Shown one piece after another: positions 1 through 8,971 of a stretch of 64,000 nucleotides of DNA. The translations under genes and the position numbers were made by a program. Below the pieces are notes generated by a model. It was given only the letters and a program-made list of their open reading frames with translations, did no database searches and was not told the origin of the DNA. This stretch comes from Emcibacter sp. (GTDB lineage Bacteria; Pseudomonadota; Alphaproteobacteria; Sphingomonadales; Emcibacteraceae). The DNA is taken from contig JAJFIQ010000021.1 of NCBI GenBank assembly GCA_021774785.1, positions 34,422 through 98,421 of the forward strand. Reading direction: 5' to 3'. Every line of letters starts with the position of its first letter. Position 1 is the stretch's first letter.

Positions 1-558
1 CACCATGGGGCTGTGGCGAAAATAGGCAATGTGGATGTGGGACTTAAAGCGGGTGATACGGTCGATATCGGTACAACAGTTAGCCTTCGGGTAATGGATA
101 CCCCCGGTCATACCATGAGCCATCTGTGCCTGTTATCAAATACGGACCAGCCCGCGCTTTTTTGTGGTGATACACTGTTTAATGCAGGAGCGGGAAATTG
201 CCATAATGGCGGCGATCCAGATATTTTATATGATACTTTTTCAGATCAGCTAGACCAACTTCCTGATCATACACGGATTTTTCCGGGACATGATTATATT
301 GTCAATAATCTGGAATTCACACTGGACCGTGAACCGGGCAATGAACAAGCACTCATCATGCTGGAAAAATTACGGGGGCAGGACCCTCATGATGCTTATA
401 TCACAACCATGGGTGACGAGCGGCGCATCAATAGTTTCTTCAGACTGACTAATACTGACATCATTAATAAGTTGAAAAGCGAGGATTCAAAAATTTCAAC
501 TAATCCTGAACCAAGGGAAATATTCAAAGCATTACGACAACTCAGAAATCACTGGTAG
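1..558 (+). CDS. MBL-fold hydrolase, hydroxyacylglutathione hydrolase-like (5' truncated by window edge)
   Basis: Open from base 1 (HHGAVAKIGNVDVG...); motifs TPGHTMSHLC, FCGDTLF, FPGHDY typical of glyoxalase II-like metallo-beta-lactamases. Confidence 0.85.
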   Translation, partial: HHGAVAKIGNVDVGLKAGDTVDIGTTVSLRVMDTPGHTMSHLCLLSNTDQPALFCGDTLFNAGAGNCHNGGDPDILYDTFSDQLDQLPDHTRIFPGHDYIVNNLEFTLDREPGNEQALIMLEKLRGQDPHDAYITTMGDERRINSFFRLTNTDIINKLKSEDSKISTNPEPREIFKALRQLRNHW

Positions 559-573
559 AAAAAGGAAAAACAA

Positions 574-873
574 ATGAGCCTAGAAGATATTACTACAGAA
601 ATACGGGATAAAGCCGGATCAATGGAAGCCACTGGAAAAACAGTTAAAATTGACCTGCAGGGTGAGGGCACCATTTATATCGATGGTTCAACAACGCCAC
701 CAACCGTCAGCAATGACGATAATGAAGCAGATGTAACATTGATTATCAGTGAGGAAAATTTTGAAGGCCTGATTGATGGGTCCTTAAACCCACAGATGGC
801 CTTTATGATGGGCAAGCTTAAAATTGACGGTGATATGGGGCTTGCCCTGAAGTTGGGCGATCTTTTTAGTTAA
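574..873 (+). CDS. SCP2 sterol-binding domain protein
   Basis: 99 aa; 'GEGTIYIDGS...ADVTLIISEENFEGLIDGSLNPQMAFMMGKLKIDGDMGLALKLGDLF' is typical of SCP2 domains. Confidence 0.85.
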   Translation: MSLEDITTEIRDKAGSMEATGKTVKIDLQGEGTIYIDGSTTPPTVSNDDNEADVTLIISEENFEGLIDGSLNPQMAFMMGKLKIDGDMGLALKLGDLFS

Positions 874-1370
874 GGCGAGATCAACCCATGTGCGCGACAG
901 GCGGCAAGTAAACTGTTCAGGGCGGTGCGTGCTTCGGCATCTATGGTTCCGCCGCCCGCTGCATCGCTGATGGCGGCCTGTTGTGTGCCGATAATTTGCT
1001 GTCCGGAAATCTCGATACTGTTGGCTGTTACGACCCCTTTTTGCCATAGGCCTGATGAGTAGTGTGCCATGACGCCATCATCTTTCAGCCAGACCAGCAT
1101 ACCTTCAAAAGGCAGATAAAATTGCCAGATACCACCGATAAATTGTGCCAGTTCATTGTCATGGCTAGTCCAATCACCAGTGGCTACACTGTCAACCAGC
1201 CACAAATTTCCCTCTGTAGGCGATAGGGGTGGAACTGAAAGAATTGAGCTTTCCACCGATGACTGAACAAGAGCGTCCAGCATGTTTAGCGCCATATTAT
1301 GGGTGACTTCTTTTTGGGACTGGGTGGAAATGATATAGGGCGTGTTAAGCCGAGGAGTTTGAATAGTCAT
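870..1370 (-). CDS. DUF2793 domain-containing GTA/phage protein
   Basis: 'TPRLNTPYIISTQSQKEVTHNMALNMLDALVQ' DUF2793 signature; distal end of the GTA cluster. Confidence 0.8.
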   Translation of the reverse strand: MTIQTPRLNTPYIISTQSQKEVTHNMALNMLDALVQSSVESSILSVPPLSPTEGNLWLVDSVATGDWTSHDNELAQFIGGIWQFYLPFEGMLVWLKDDGVMAHYSSGLWQKGVVTANSIEISGQQIIGTQQAAISDAAGGGTIDAEARTALNSLLAACRAHGLISP

Positions 1371-1382
1371 TTTCGGTTACCT

Positions 1383-3644
1383 TTAAATATTGTTAACTAT
1401 TAAGGGCCAGCCACGGCCCACACTGTCACTGATTTGCATGATACGGATATCAAGATTTGCTTGTGTTGTGCCAAAATCATCAATCTGAAGATTATCAGCA
1501 TAAGATATTTCAGGGACATCAGAAGTTAGTGTTCGGACAACAGTGGTGCCATTTAATATCTCAACATCATATTTCTCGTAAAGCTCGCCCAAGGGAACGT
1601 CGGCATTGTCCATCCAGTCTCCGCCTACGCGACTACGTCTAATCCATTTCAGGGTGAGTGTTCCGTTACTATCCCGCACTCCTAGTGCATGAACCGGGGC
1701 AAAGGGCCTTAGTATTTTCGCCCTGTAAGTATAATTCATGGGTGAGGCATCCTCGACACGCCCCCCGGATGTTACGGCTTTATATTGGTGGGTTTGGCCA
1801 ATATCCGAGAAATTCATTCCCGCCGACCTTATGGTCGTATGACCAAGAAGAACAAAAGCCTCAGAGGTGCCATGACTACTGACATTTCTTTCCGTCCCCC
1901 GTCGACCCCGAAGCAGTCCACTCAAACGAAAACGGCCATCGATCTCGAGAACCGCCTGTTGAAATTGGATAATTTCGCCGCCAACCCAGGCGATATTGGC
2001 GCCATTAAGTACGGCATCCATGGTTTCTCCGGACAGGTTATGGTCTGGATTATCCAGGCGGACCATTAGTTCATTGGCATGATCCCAATAGGCGGTTGGT
2101 CCATCAGGCAAAATATTTTCCACAACCCCACTCACCACATCAACTGCTGAGAAATCAAGTTGGCTGTATGTTTGATCATTGTCTCTGGAAATGAACAGGC
2201 CAGCCCCGTTCCATTTTCCTTTACCCGCCGCCGCCGACCAGAAAAGTATGGGCGATGATACATTATCCCCCGTTATTGTTGGTATATCGAGTAGAAACAA
2301 CTGACTTACGGCCAAGGGTTCTACTTGTTGTATGGGCACAAGACCACTATCGGCCAAACTATTTCGGTCCAGAGAAGATTTGGAGAATTTTACTGCCAGA
2401 CAACTTAATCCTTGCAAACCTGTTTCTGTTTCTTGAAGCAAAAAATCATGGGCTTCATCTCCCACTGTCAGGGTAACAATATCGCCCGGTATCAGGTCGG
2501 CATATTTATGGGGCAGGGCAAAACTTGCCGTTTCCCGACCAAACCAAGCTAAATCAAGCTGTTGTTCTGAAACCGACTTTGCCTGATTTGAGGAAATTAC
2601 CAAGGGGATGGCACTTTGCCGAACGATGTCGCTGGCCACATTTAACCGTTTGGCGCGCTGATGCCCGGTTTGATAATCTCGGTTTGGATCGATGAAAGAC
2701 AGGCCAATTTCTTTTGGCAGTTCCATATCCTGCGCCCGGGTCAGGGTAATTTTGTCAGAAGTCGTTGATTTTCCCGTGGGTAGAGCAAGATCATCGGTGA
2801 CAATCGTAATATCTGAAATCCTGTCCAAAGTGCGAAAGAGCAGGCTGTTTTCCTGTTCAACTACATCGAAATGATAAATCTGTGCCAGCTCCTCGATTGC
2901 GGACCGAGATTTCATGGGACCTGGCGTCATATAGCCACCTACCATCTGAACCAGATCACTGGCATCATAGGCGCTTATCTGGGAGAGGTCACAAATATCC
3001 GATACAATTGAAGACAGCAATATCTCTCCGCCTGCATCCGCGATGACTTCAAAAGTCAAATTGGGAATCCGGTTGGCATATTCGCCAAGTTCCAAATCTT
3101 CAAAAACCACATAGGCCATAGAACGAAATGCGTTGACATTGCTCTGACCTTCAAGGGCTTCAATCATGGGGTCTGCATTTTGAAAATCTGTTCCCTTATA
3201 AATACTTAGACTCCCGCCGACAGCCATTACCCCTGCGCTATTGCGCAATAACTTTCCATCGGCCCAGATACGTCCCACATCTGAAATTTCACGCCCGGAC
3301 AAGGTGACCGCAAAAGACGCTGAATAGCTAAAGGTAACGGTTGTGACTTTTTGTCCGCCGCCCTTGCCGCCGCTGCCCTCAGTTTTTTCTGCCCTTGTTT
3401 CTTTCAGGCCAGAAGACCAGATCACATTGCCGGGCAGGCGCATGGTGCCATAAACGCGGGATATGGGCTCGCCATAAGCGGAAGTTTGAACGGTAAGATC
3501 TTTCAGTCGTGTACCTTCGATGGTTCGGGATGCCGTCCCTCCGAAAATTGCCTGATCAACGCGGCGCCCGACCAAGCCGCCAATCAGCCCCCCTATGGGA
3601 CCACCAATGGCCGTCCCCACTACGGTAAGTACAACACTCGCCAT
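1383..3644 (-). CDS. GTA/phage tail fibre-hub protein, Phage-tail_3 family (RcGTA gp15-like, short form)
   Basis: Glycine-rich N-terminus MASVVLTVVGTAIGGPIGGLIGGLVGRRVDQAIFGG and RVYGTMRLPGNVIW; follows the NlpC/P60 gene as in RcGTA. Start moved to 3644, overlapping the upstream stop. Confidence 0.82.
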   Translation of the reverse strand: MASVVLTVVGTAIGGPIGGLIGGLVGRRVDQAIFGGTASRTIEGTRLKDLTVQTSAYGEPISRVYGTMRLPGNVIWSSGLKETRAEKTEGSGGKGGGQKVTTVTFSYSASFAVTLSGREISDVGRIWADGKLLRNSAGVMAVGGSLSIYKGTDFQNADPMIEALEGQSNVNAFRSMAYVVFEDLELGEYANRIPNLTFEVIADAGGEILLSSIVSDICDLSQISAYDASDLVQMVGGYMTPGPMKSRSAIEELAQIYHFDVVEQENSLLFRTLDRISDITIVTDDLALPTGKSTTSDKITLTRAQDMELPKEIGLSFIDPNRDYQTGHQRAKRLNVASDIVRQSAIPLVISSNQAKSVSEQQLDLAWFGRETASFALPHKYADLIPGDIVTLTVGDEAHDFLLQETETGLQGLSCLAVKFSKSSLDRNSLADSGLVPIQQVEPLAVSQLFLLDIPTITGDNVSSPILFWSAAAGKGKWNGAGLFISRDNDQTYSQLDFSAVDVVSGVVENILPDGPTAYWDHANELMVRLDNPDHNLSGETMDAVLNGANIAWVGGEIIQFQQAVLEIDGRFRLSGLLRGRRGTERNVSSHGTSEAFVLLGHTTIRSAGMNFSDIGQTHQYKAVTSGGRVEDASPMNYTYRAKILRPFAPVHALGVRDSNGTLTLKWIRRSRVGGDWMDNADVPLGELYEKYDVEILNGTTVVRTLTSDVPEISYADNLQIDDFGTTQANLDIRIMQISDSVGRGWPLIVNNI

Positions 3645-4090
3645 TAAATTGTTCCTTGAATATTGATTGAAAAATCTGGAAATGAATGAACGGAAATAAT
3701 TCTGGAAAGCCATTCTGCGTCAAGACCATGTTCAACAACCCTGCCAAATTTTTCACAGGCATGAATGATGCCTCTGTCAGAAAGGATTGCCGCATGTTCA
3801 AGATATTTTCCCATGCGCAAAATAACCACCTCGCCCGGCTTCATTTCAGATATTGATTTTTCGGCAAAACCGGCTTCTCTGGCAATCCGGGAGATAGCTT
3901 TTTGCCGGGGTATTTTTTTATAATCCACCATGTCAAAGTCGCTTAAACCGAGAGATTTTGACACATAAACAATCAAACCGACACAGTCCATTCCATGTTC
4001 AGGACTTCGCCCTTGATGACGAAAGGGGCTGCCGACGCATCTTCTGGCCTGAAAAAAGATTCTTCTATGATGTAGATCACTTGTGGTCAT
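3644..4090 (-). CDS. NlpC/P60 family cell-wall peptidase (RcGTA gp14-like)
   Basis: 'CVGSPFRHQGRSPEHGMDCVGLIVY' catalytic-Cys region, 'GEVVILRMGKYLEHAAIL' His region. Confidence 0.88.
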   Translation of the reverse strand: MTTSDLHHRRIFFQARRCVGSPFRHQGRSPEHGMDCVGLIVYVSKSLGLSDFDMVDYKKIPRQKAISRIAREAGFAEKSISEMKPGEVVILRMGKYLEHAAILSDRGIIHACEKFGRVVEHGLDAEWLSRIISVHSFPDFSINIQGTI

Positions 4091-4131
4091 TTCAAAAAAA
4101 CTTTGCTATCAGTGTTCATCAGAAAAATAAA

Positions 4132-4836
4132 ATGAAGGATTTGTCTGTCATGGACATGAATGTTATTGGGTTACATATTCACGAATTAAGAAACCAGTGC
4201 CGCTTTATTGAAGCCAGCGTGGACATATTAAATCAATCAATGGAAAACCAGGCCCCCATTGGTATTTTCTTTTCCCTGCAAAATATTATGTTGGGTACAA
4301 ACCAAATTGCCCGCACATTGTGGACACCGCGCAAAAAGGGTAAAGACCGGGCAACGGCCTTGCGGCAGGCGCTTGAGTTGCCAGAAAAATACCCACTGAA
4401 TAATGAAGGCATTCTGTCCCTTGTTGACCATGCCGATGAAACCAATGACCAATGGATCAGCCAATCCAAGGATCAATATATTCTTTATGATTTTATTGGT
4501 GATATTGCTTCAAGTACCCATAAGGACGTTGAAACAAAAAATATTTACCGTGCTTTTGACACAAATACCAAAATATATACCTATATTGGTGTCAGCTTTA
4601 ATCTGGAAGCTCTTCTCAAGGCCATTGGTGATGTGAGCAATCGGGTTAACCAGATACATATTCGCCTTTACCCCGATCAATGGAAAGAAGTTGAAGAAGA
4701 AAAAGTGGAACCTGTAGAAGAAAAAAAAGCCGCACCGAAAAAGACAACACCTAAAAAAACAATCCCGAAAAAGACAGCGGCTAAAAAAACGGCTCCCAAA
4801 AAAACGGCTCCCAAAAAGACGGCGACAAAAAAGTAG
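4132..4836 (+). CDS. Hypothetical protein with Lys/Ala/Pro/Thr-rich (PKKT)n histone-H1-like C-terminal tail, opposite strand within GTA cluster
   Basis: Track ORF 3958-4836; likely start at 4132 (MKDLSVMDMNVIGLHIHEL...), clear of the NlpC/P60 gene; tail KKAAPKKTTPKKTIPKKTAAKKTAPKKTAPKKTATKK. Confidence 0.75.
   Translation: MKDLSVMDMNVIGLHIHELRNQCRFIEASVDILNQSMENQAPIGIFFSLQNIMLGTNQIARTLWTPRKKGKDRATALRQALELPEKYPLNNEGILSLVDHADETNDQWISQSKDQYILYDFIGDIASSTHKDVETKNIYRAFDTNTKIYTYIGVSFNLEALLKAIGDVSNRVNQIHIRLYPDQWKEVEEEKVEPVEEKKAAPKKTTPKKTIPKKTAAKKTAPKKTAPKKTATKK
4720..4836 (+). repeat. In-frame ~15-bp repeats encoding (x-P/A-K-K-T) pentapeptides
   Basis: Repeated units such as aaaaaaacggctccc/aaaaagacagcggct read directly from the sequence. 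Confidence 0.85.
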
Positions 4837-4842
4837 CCACTT

Positions 4843-5685
4843 TTATTTCAGGCCGGGATAGTTATACAGGGAATCCGTTCCCGGTATGGCTGTCTCGCCC
4901 CGGAAATTTTCAAAATTCTGAAATTTGTTTTTGCAGGTAGCAGATCGCTTATCACACCCTGCAACCGCTAAATATATATCACCAACCCCAATGGGTTCCG
5001 GCAATATATCATAAAAGATAAACTGTCCCCCGGAATAGAATTTTACCTCTGATTTTTGGCCCATATTAAGCCCGCTCAACCAACGAACCGAGCCATAATC
5101 AAACCACCCTATAGCCTCAGTTTGACCAGTATCTGTAAAACTTTCTTGGCTGATGACGCCTGTCACCATACCCAGTGTGGAGAATACCTCTAGATTAATA
5201 TGACAGTCTTTCGCGCCTAAGTCTGCCCGACATTCGGGCGAGAAAACATCCCCAATAACCTGCTGTAACTTCTGTGTTAACCCCCTTATTTCAACCATGA
5301 AATTTTGATCCTTCAGGGTAAACTCCCCAAGCCAGCCACTGCGAATATAAATTTTGCCCTGTGTTAAATCTTGCCAGTTTACTTGAAAGATTGAAATAGC
5401 CGCATGGTCAAACAGACCGGCTCTTATATCTTTTTCTGTAAGGCCATCCGATGACAGCAATGCCGACACTTCCAGATTATCCACGTTCAGACTGTTTGTA
5501 CTGCTGACAGAGGAGGGCAGAAAGCCATTGACCGGCCTGAATGTAAGATTCTCAAAATTCAGTTCCCGGTCATGAGTGGTGAAAGCCATCCTGACCCCAT
5601 CTTGTCTGGTAAGTACCCAACAGGTCACCATTGTGGTCAGCTCAGATGACATGTGGGTTTTCAGCTCTGAAGAAAGTAATTTCAT
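4843..5685 (-). CDS. DUF2163 / phage BR0599-family protein (RcGTA gp13-like hub)
   Basis: 'CWVLTRQDGVRMAFTTHDRELNFENLTFRPVNGF' and 'SPECRADLGAKDCHINL'. Confidence 0.88.
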   Translation of the reverse strand: MKLLSSELKTHMSSELTTMVTCWVLTRQDGVRMAFTTHDRELNFENLTFRPVNGFLPSSVSSTNSLNVDNLEVSALLSSDGLTEKDIRAGLFDHAAISIFQVNWQDLTQGKIYIRSGWLGEFTLKDQNFMVEIRGLTQKLQQVIGDVFSPECRADLGAKDCHINLEVFSTLGMVTGVISQESFTDTGQTEAIGWFDYGSVRWLSGLNMGQKSEVKFYSGGQFIFYDILPEPIGVGDIYLAVAGCDKRSATCKNKFQNFENFRGETAIPGTDSLYNYPGLK

Positions 5686-8034
5686 TTAAATGCGAACCTC
5701 AATCAGTGAAATAGATGGGATATGTCCCGCCTGAAAACTTTCCAGTGTGATGGACAGAAAATCCTCGGAAAAACGTACCGGTACATCAAATTCAAATCCG
5801 GCCGTGATTATCGCACCTGCAATAGGTGCCACATCAAATGATACAATCCCGCTGGTCATATCCACCTGCCATCCGGAAACTTGCGTCACATTGTCAAGGG
5901 CAATGGTAACCGTTCCCGAAACGGGCTTGGCGATATTTCGCACATGGATTGTCCCACCGCTATCATATGTTTTGATTAGTTGGAAAGACATCGCCATGCC
6001 ATCCCCGATGGCTATTTGCTGATCGGTGGCCGCAGCATTCTGGTCTGGTATGCTACTTTTAAAGTCCATCCAGTCTTTATAACGGAAACCATTGGCGCGT
6101 CCCGCCCGGGCCCGGAAAAAACTGAGCAGTTCGCTCAGATCATTTTCAGAACGCAAACCCATGCCAATATCATAAATATTGCGGGCCTCCGCCCATTCCC
6201 GATTGCGCTGTTCATGACCGGACGCCATCTCAACCACATTTGTCAGAAACTGAGGCCCGCCGCTAGCACCATAGCTAATATCTTGTGCCAAACGCACTTC
6301 GTGAAATCCTGTCATAATATTTTCCAGATATTTAGTATAAATAACCCCGTCCCGAACGATTTGAGGATAAGCCCAGATAAAAATCTGATTGAACCCCCCC
6401 TGAAATCCCAGCCCCGTAGCCTTGATTATATTTTTCCAATTTTCCAATGTAGTTGGCAGAAGATTAAATCCGGCAAAATAGTGGGTCTTCGTACGGGGGT
6501 AAGCTAAATTCAGATCAATATTTGCAATGGCATTTGTTCGTTTGCCCCATTCCCCATTTAAGATAAAGTCATAATCCTCGATTTGAAGAAAATCAAAGGC
6601 TGGGTCCTGCCAATGGCTTGTAGGGAAATTAACATCACCGGCCAATGGGGCGTCATCCAACAACACTTGCGGGCTAAAAAATAACAGGCCGATCTGAGCT
6701 GTCTCATTGGAAACTTTAATCTGATCCCTGAGCCACAAAGTGGATTGCCCCAACTTATCACCCAACCAATTCAGATAATCCTGCTGTTCCGCTGTCGGCG
6801 TCTCTGTGGCAAGGATATGTTTAGCGGGTACAGGTTTGGTCGTTTCCGAGGTGTAAAGTGCTGTCGTGACGTCATCATAAAAATGGGGAACACCGGTGCC
6901 TGACTGATTAATCCACCACCAGGGCTCGCCAATCTGATAAAAGTGACTTGCTCCCACCTGATCTATAATTTGCCCAAAAGACAGATAGACATCCCGCAGG
7001 TAATCCAATGCCGTCTGGTTGGTTGGTGCGACCAGACTTGATGGTGGCACCCAGCCAGTGAGGGCAGGGGAGCCGTCATGAGCCTTTTGCTGCCAGCTAG
7101 CGGGTATATTCTGTGCCAATATTTCATAAGAAAGGGAGAAGATGACTTTAAACCCAAAAAACTGTGCATGTTCTAGAAAATTTATGTGCCAGCTTGCGGC
7201 TGCCTTGTTCAGTTTCGCCTTTGTGGTGTCGATGATATAACGCCCTTCATCCGCATTCCAGCTCAGGCTATAATAATGGCTCATGCCTATATAATGGGTG
7301 ATCCATTCCCCATAACCAAGCCGCAACATGTTCCAAATCACCCGTTCCGGGGCCAGCGTGGTCACATCGTCATAACCATTGGCGATACGCAGATCATGTG
7401 GCTGAACATAACCGTCTCCCACAGTTAGGGTCGATGTGGGGCCAGTGACCTTAATTTCAGAAACGGTAACTTGTGCCTCAACCGCACTGGGTAGGGGGCC
7501 GGTCATTACGCCGTCAAATACCTGCGGTACCATACTAATAAACATGCGGTCAATATCGCCAGGATAAACCGGATCGGCTTCAGACGGATGTAAAAATCCC
7601 CCTGCAAGATTATCAAAATCAAGGGTGATCACAGCATCTTCTGCTGTACCCACCGAATAATTCCATAACCGCACGAACCAAGTGCGGGCGGTTCCATTCT
7701 GATCCCGCCCTTCTATGGTCAATGTTGGACTATTCAGCACATCCAATGTCATGATATTGGTGCTTTGCCAACGGAATCTTAACACCGTATGTGCGTAATC
7801 GCGTCTGGTTTCATAACGGTGAAATGGGTGATCAATTGTATCCTCAGAGTCCCATATCAGTCCGCATAAATCCTCAAAACGATAAAAGACCAGATCAACA
7901 ACAAGACTGTCATAATTGGTTGTAATTGTGGATGCCATCATGGGGCGAGGGAAATTTATCGTCCAGTAGCGGGGGGAAAATCGGCGGATAAAGCTAGTAT
8001 CTGTTTGATCATCCGATGTTGCCAGCCAATACAT
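5686..8034 (-). CDS. Large GTA distal-tail protein: ~570-aa N-terminal region joined to a C-terminal DUF2460 (RcGTA gp12-like) domain
   Basis: C-terminus 'GGPQFLTNVVEMASGHEQRNREWAEARNIYDIGMGLRSENDLSELLSFFRARAGRANGFRYKDWMDFKS' = DUF2460; N-terminus contains long TIM-barrel-like stretches. Confidence 0.82.
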   Translation of the reverse strand: MYWLATSDDQTDTSFIRRFSPRYWTINFPRPMMASTITTNYDSLVVDLVFYRFEDLCGLIWDSEDTIDHPFHRYETRRDYAHTVLRFRWQSTNIMTLDVLNSPTLTIEGRDQNGTARTWFVRLWNYSVGTAEDAVITLDFDNLAGGFLHPSEADPVYPGDIDRMFISMVPQVFDGVMTGPLPSAVEAQVTVSEIKVTGPTSTLTVGDGYVQPHDLRIANGYDDVTTLAPERVIWNMLRLGYGEWITHYIGMSHYYSLSWNADEGRYIIDTTKAKLNKAAASWHINFLEHAQFFGFKVIFSLSYEILAQNIPASWQQKAHDGSPALTGWVPPSSLVAPTNQTALDYLRDVYLSFGQIIDQVGASHFYQIGEPWWWINQSGTGVPHFYDDVTTALYTSETTKPVPAKHILATETPTAEQQDYLNWLGDKLGQSTLWLRDQIKVSNETAQIGLLFFSPQVLLDDAPLAGDVNFPTSHWQDPAFDFLQIEDYDFILNGEWGKRTNAIANIDLNLAYPRTKTHYFAGFNLLPTTLENWKNIIKATGLGFQGGFNQIFIWAYPQIVRDGVIYTKYLENIMTGFHEVRLAQDISYGASGGPQFLTNVVEMASGHEQRNREWAEARNIYDIGMGLRSENDLSELLSFFRARAGRANGFRYKDWMDFKSSIPDQNAAATDQQIAIGDGMAMSFQLIKTYDSGGTIHVRNIAKPVSGTVTIALDNVTQVSGWQVDMTSGIVSFDVAPIAGAIITAGFEFDVPVRFSEDFLSITLESFQAGHIPSISLIEVRI

Positions 8035-8612
8035 TATAGATCCCTTTCGGCACGTTCCATGGCCCGCCGAACAGCCACTGCCACCTGGGCGCCACTACGT
8101 TGTGTCATATCATTTGATCCCCCATGATTGGTAATATTAATGGTGATGTTGGGTGCTGTTCCAGATACTGTGGTTTGGTGGCCTGTTCCTTGTCCCGGAA
8201 TGATGCGGCCCGGACTTTCCGGTACAAACAGCTCCGGTCCCCTCTCACCCACCAGATAGGGTTGGCGAGAACCGACTGTACCACCGCCAGCCCGACCGAA
8301 CAGACCGCTTGTCAAATTACCGATTATGCCCCCAATGCCGCCACTGGACCCGAAAATATTATTCAGTCCAGACTGAATGGCGCTATTTGCGATATCGGCG
8401 AGAACGGTCAGGGCTACCTTCTTGAGGTTTGAGAAGCTAACTTCCCCCGAACGGGCAAAATTATCAAATACACGGGTCATGCCATCTGCTGTTCTGGTGG
8501 CGATACTTTCCAGCCCGCTAAAATCTTTTTCAATAGTCGTTAATTGTCCGCGCAGGTCGGCACTATCAGCCCTGATCTTCACAACCAGGCTGTCAAGTAT
8601 GGTTTCTGTCAT
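8034..8612 (-). CDS. Short phage tail tape-measure protein (RcGTA gp11-like)
   Basis: 192 aa; 'GGIGGIIGNLTSGLFGRAGGGTVGSRQPYLVGERGPELFVPESPGRIIP' is typical of tape-measure C-termini. Confidence 0.87.
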   Translation of the reverse strand: MTETILDSLVVKIRADSADLRGQLTTIEKDFSGLESIATRTADGMTRVFDNFARSGEVSFSNLKKVALTVLADIANSAIQSGLNNIFGSSGGIGGIIGNLTSGLFGRAGGGTVGSRQPYLVGERGPELFVPESPGRIIPGQGTGHQTTVSGTAPNITINITNHGGSNDMTQRSGAQVAVAVRRAMERAERDL

Positions 8613-8624
8613 AATTTTTCCAAT

Positions 8625-8648
8625 AAAAAACCCGCTCTAGGCGGGTTT
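8625..8648 (-). terminator. Rho-independent terminator-like hairpin (minus strand)
   Basis: Minus strand aaacccgc-ctaga-gcgggttt followed by tttattg. Confidence 0.7.
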
Positions 8649-8668
8649 AAGGTGAGAATATTTGGTGC

Positions 8669-8962
8669 TTATCGCATTATATTGCTCATATTCATGAAGG
8701 AGATCGCGGCGCGTCCAATCAGGAACATACCTGAATAGATCATTACATTGACCCAGTTCATGTGACCGTAACCATTGCTAATATACTGAGCCAGTAATAC
8801 CATGAGCATGACTAGGCCAATGCCCTGAAACAGGTTGGCGAATAATCTTACCCCTTTTAATATACGGTCACGCTTGGGGTCGGATTTTTCCTTGATGCCG
8901 GCCTTTCGGTCGGCAACCCGGTCGCGCAGGGATTTTCTGGAGTTTGGTTCTTTTTTTCTCAT
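8669..8962 (-). CDS. Small basic two-TM membrane protein within GTA cluster
   Basis: 97 aa; charged N-terminus MRKKEPNSRKSLRDRVADRK then two hydrophobic segments. Confidence 0.65.
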   Translation of the reverse strand: MRKKEPNSRKSLRDRVADRKAGIKEKSDPKRDRILKGVRLFANLFQGIGLVMLMVLLAQYISNGYGHMNWVNVMIYSGMFLIGRAAISFMNMSNIMR

Positions 8963-8971
8963 GGCAATAGT

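Noticed and set aside
1457-3647. Many plus-strand ORFs of 60-100 aa across the GTA cluster
   Set aside because: They lie antisense to well-supported long coding regions with recognisable families and show no recognisable domains; typical shadow ORFs.
3958-4131. N-terminal 58 residues of the 292-aa plus-strand track ORF
   Set aside because: Overlaps the NlpC/P60 coding sequence antisense and reads as low-plausibility protein; start at 4132 preferred.
4720-4836. CRISPR-like short repeats
   Set aside because: The 15-bp periodicity is in-frame coding for PKKT pentapeptides with no spacers.
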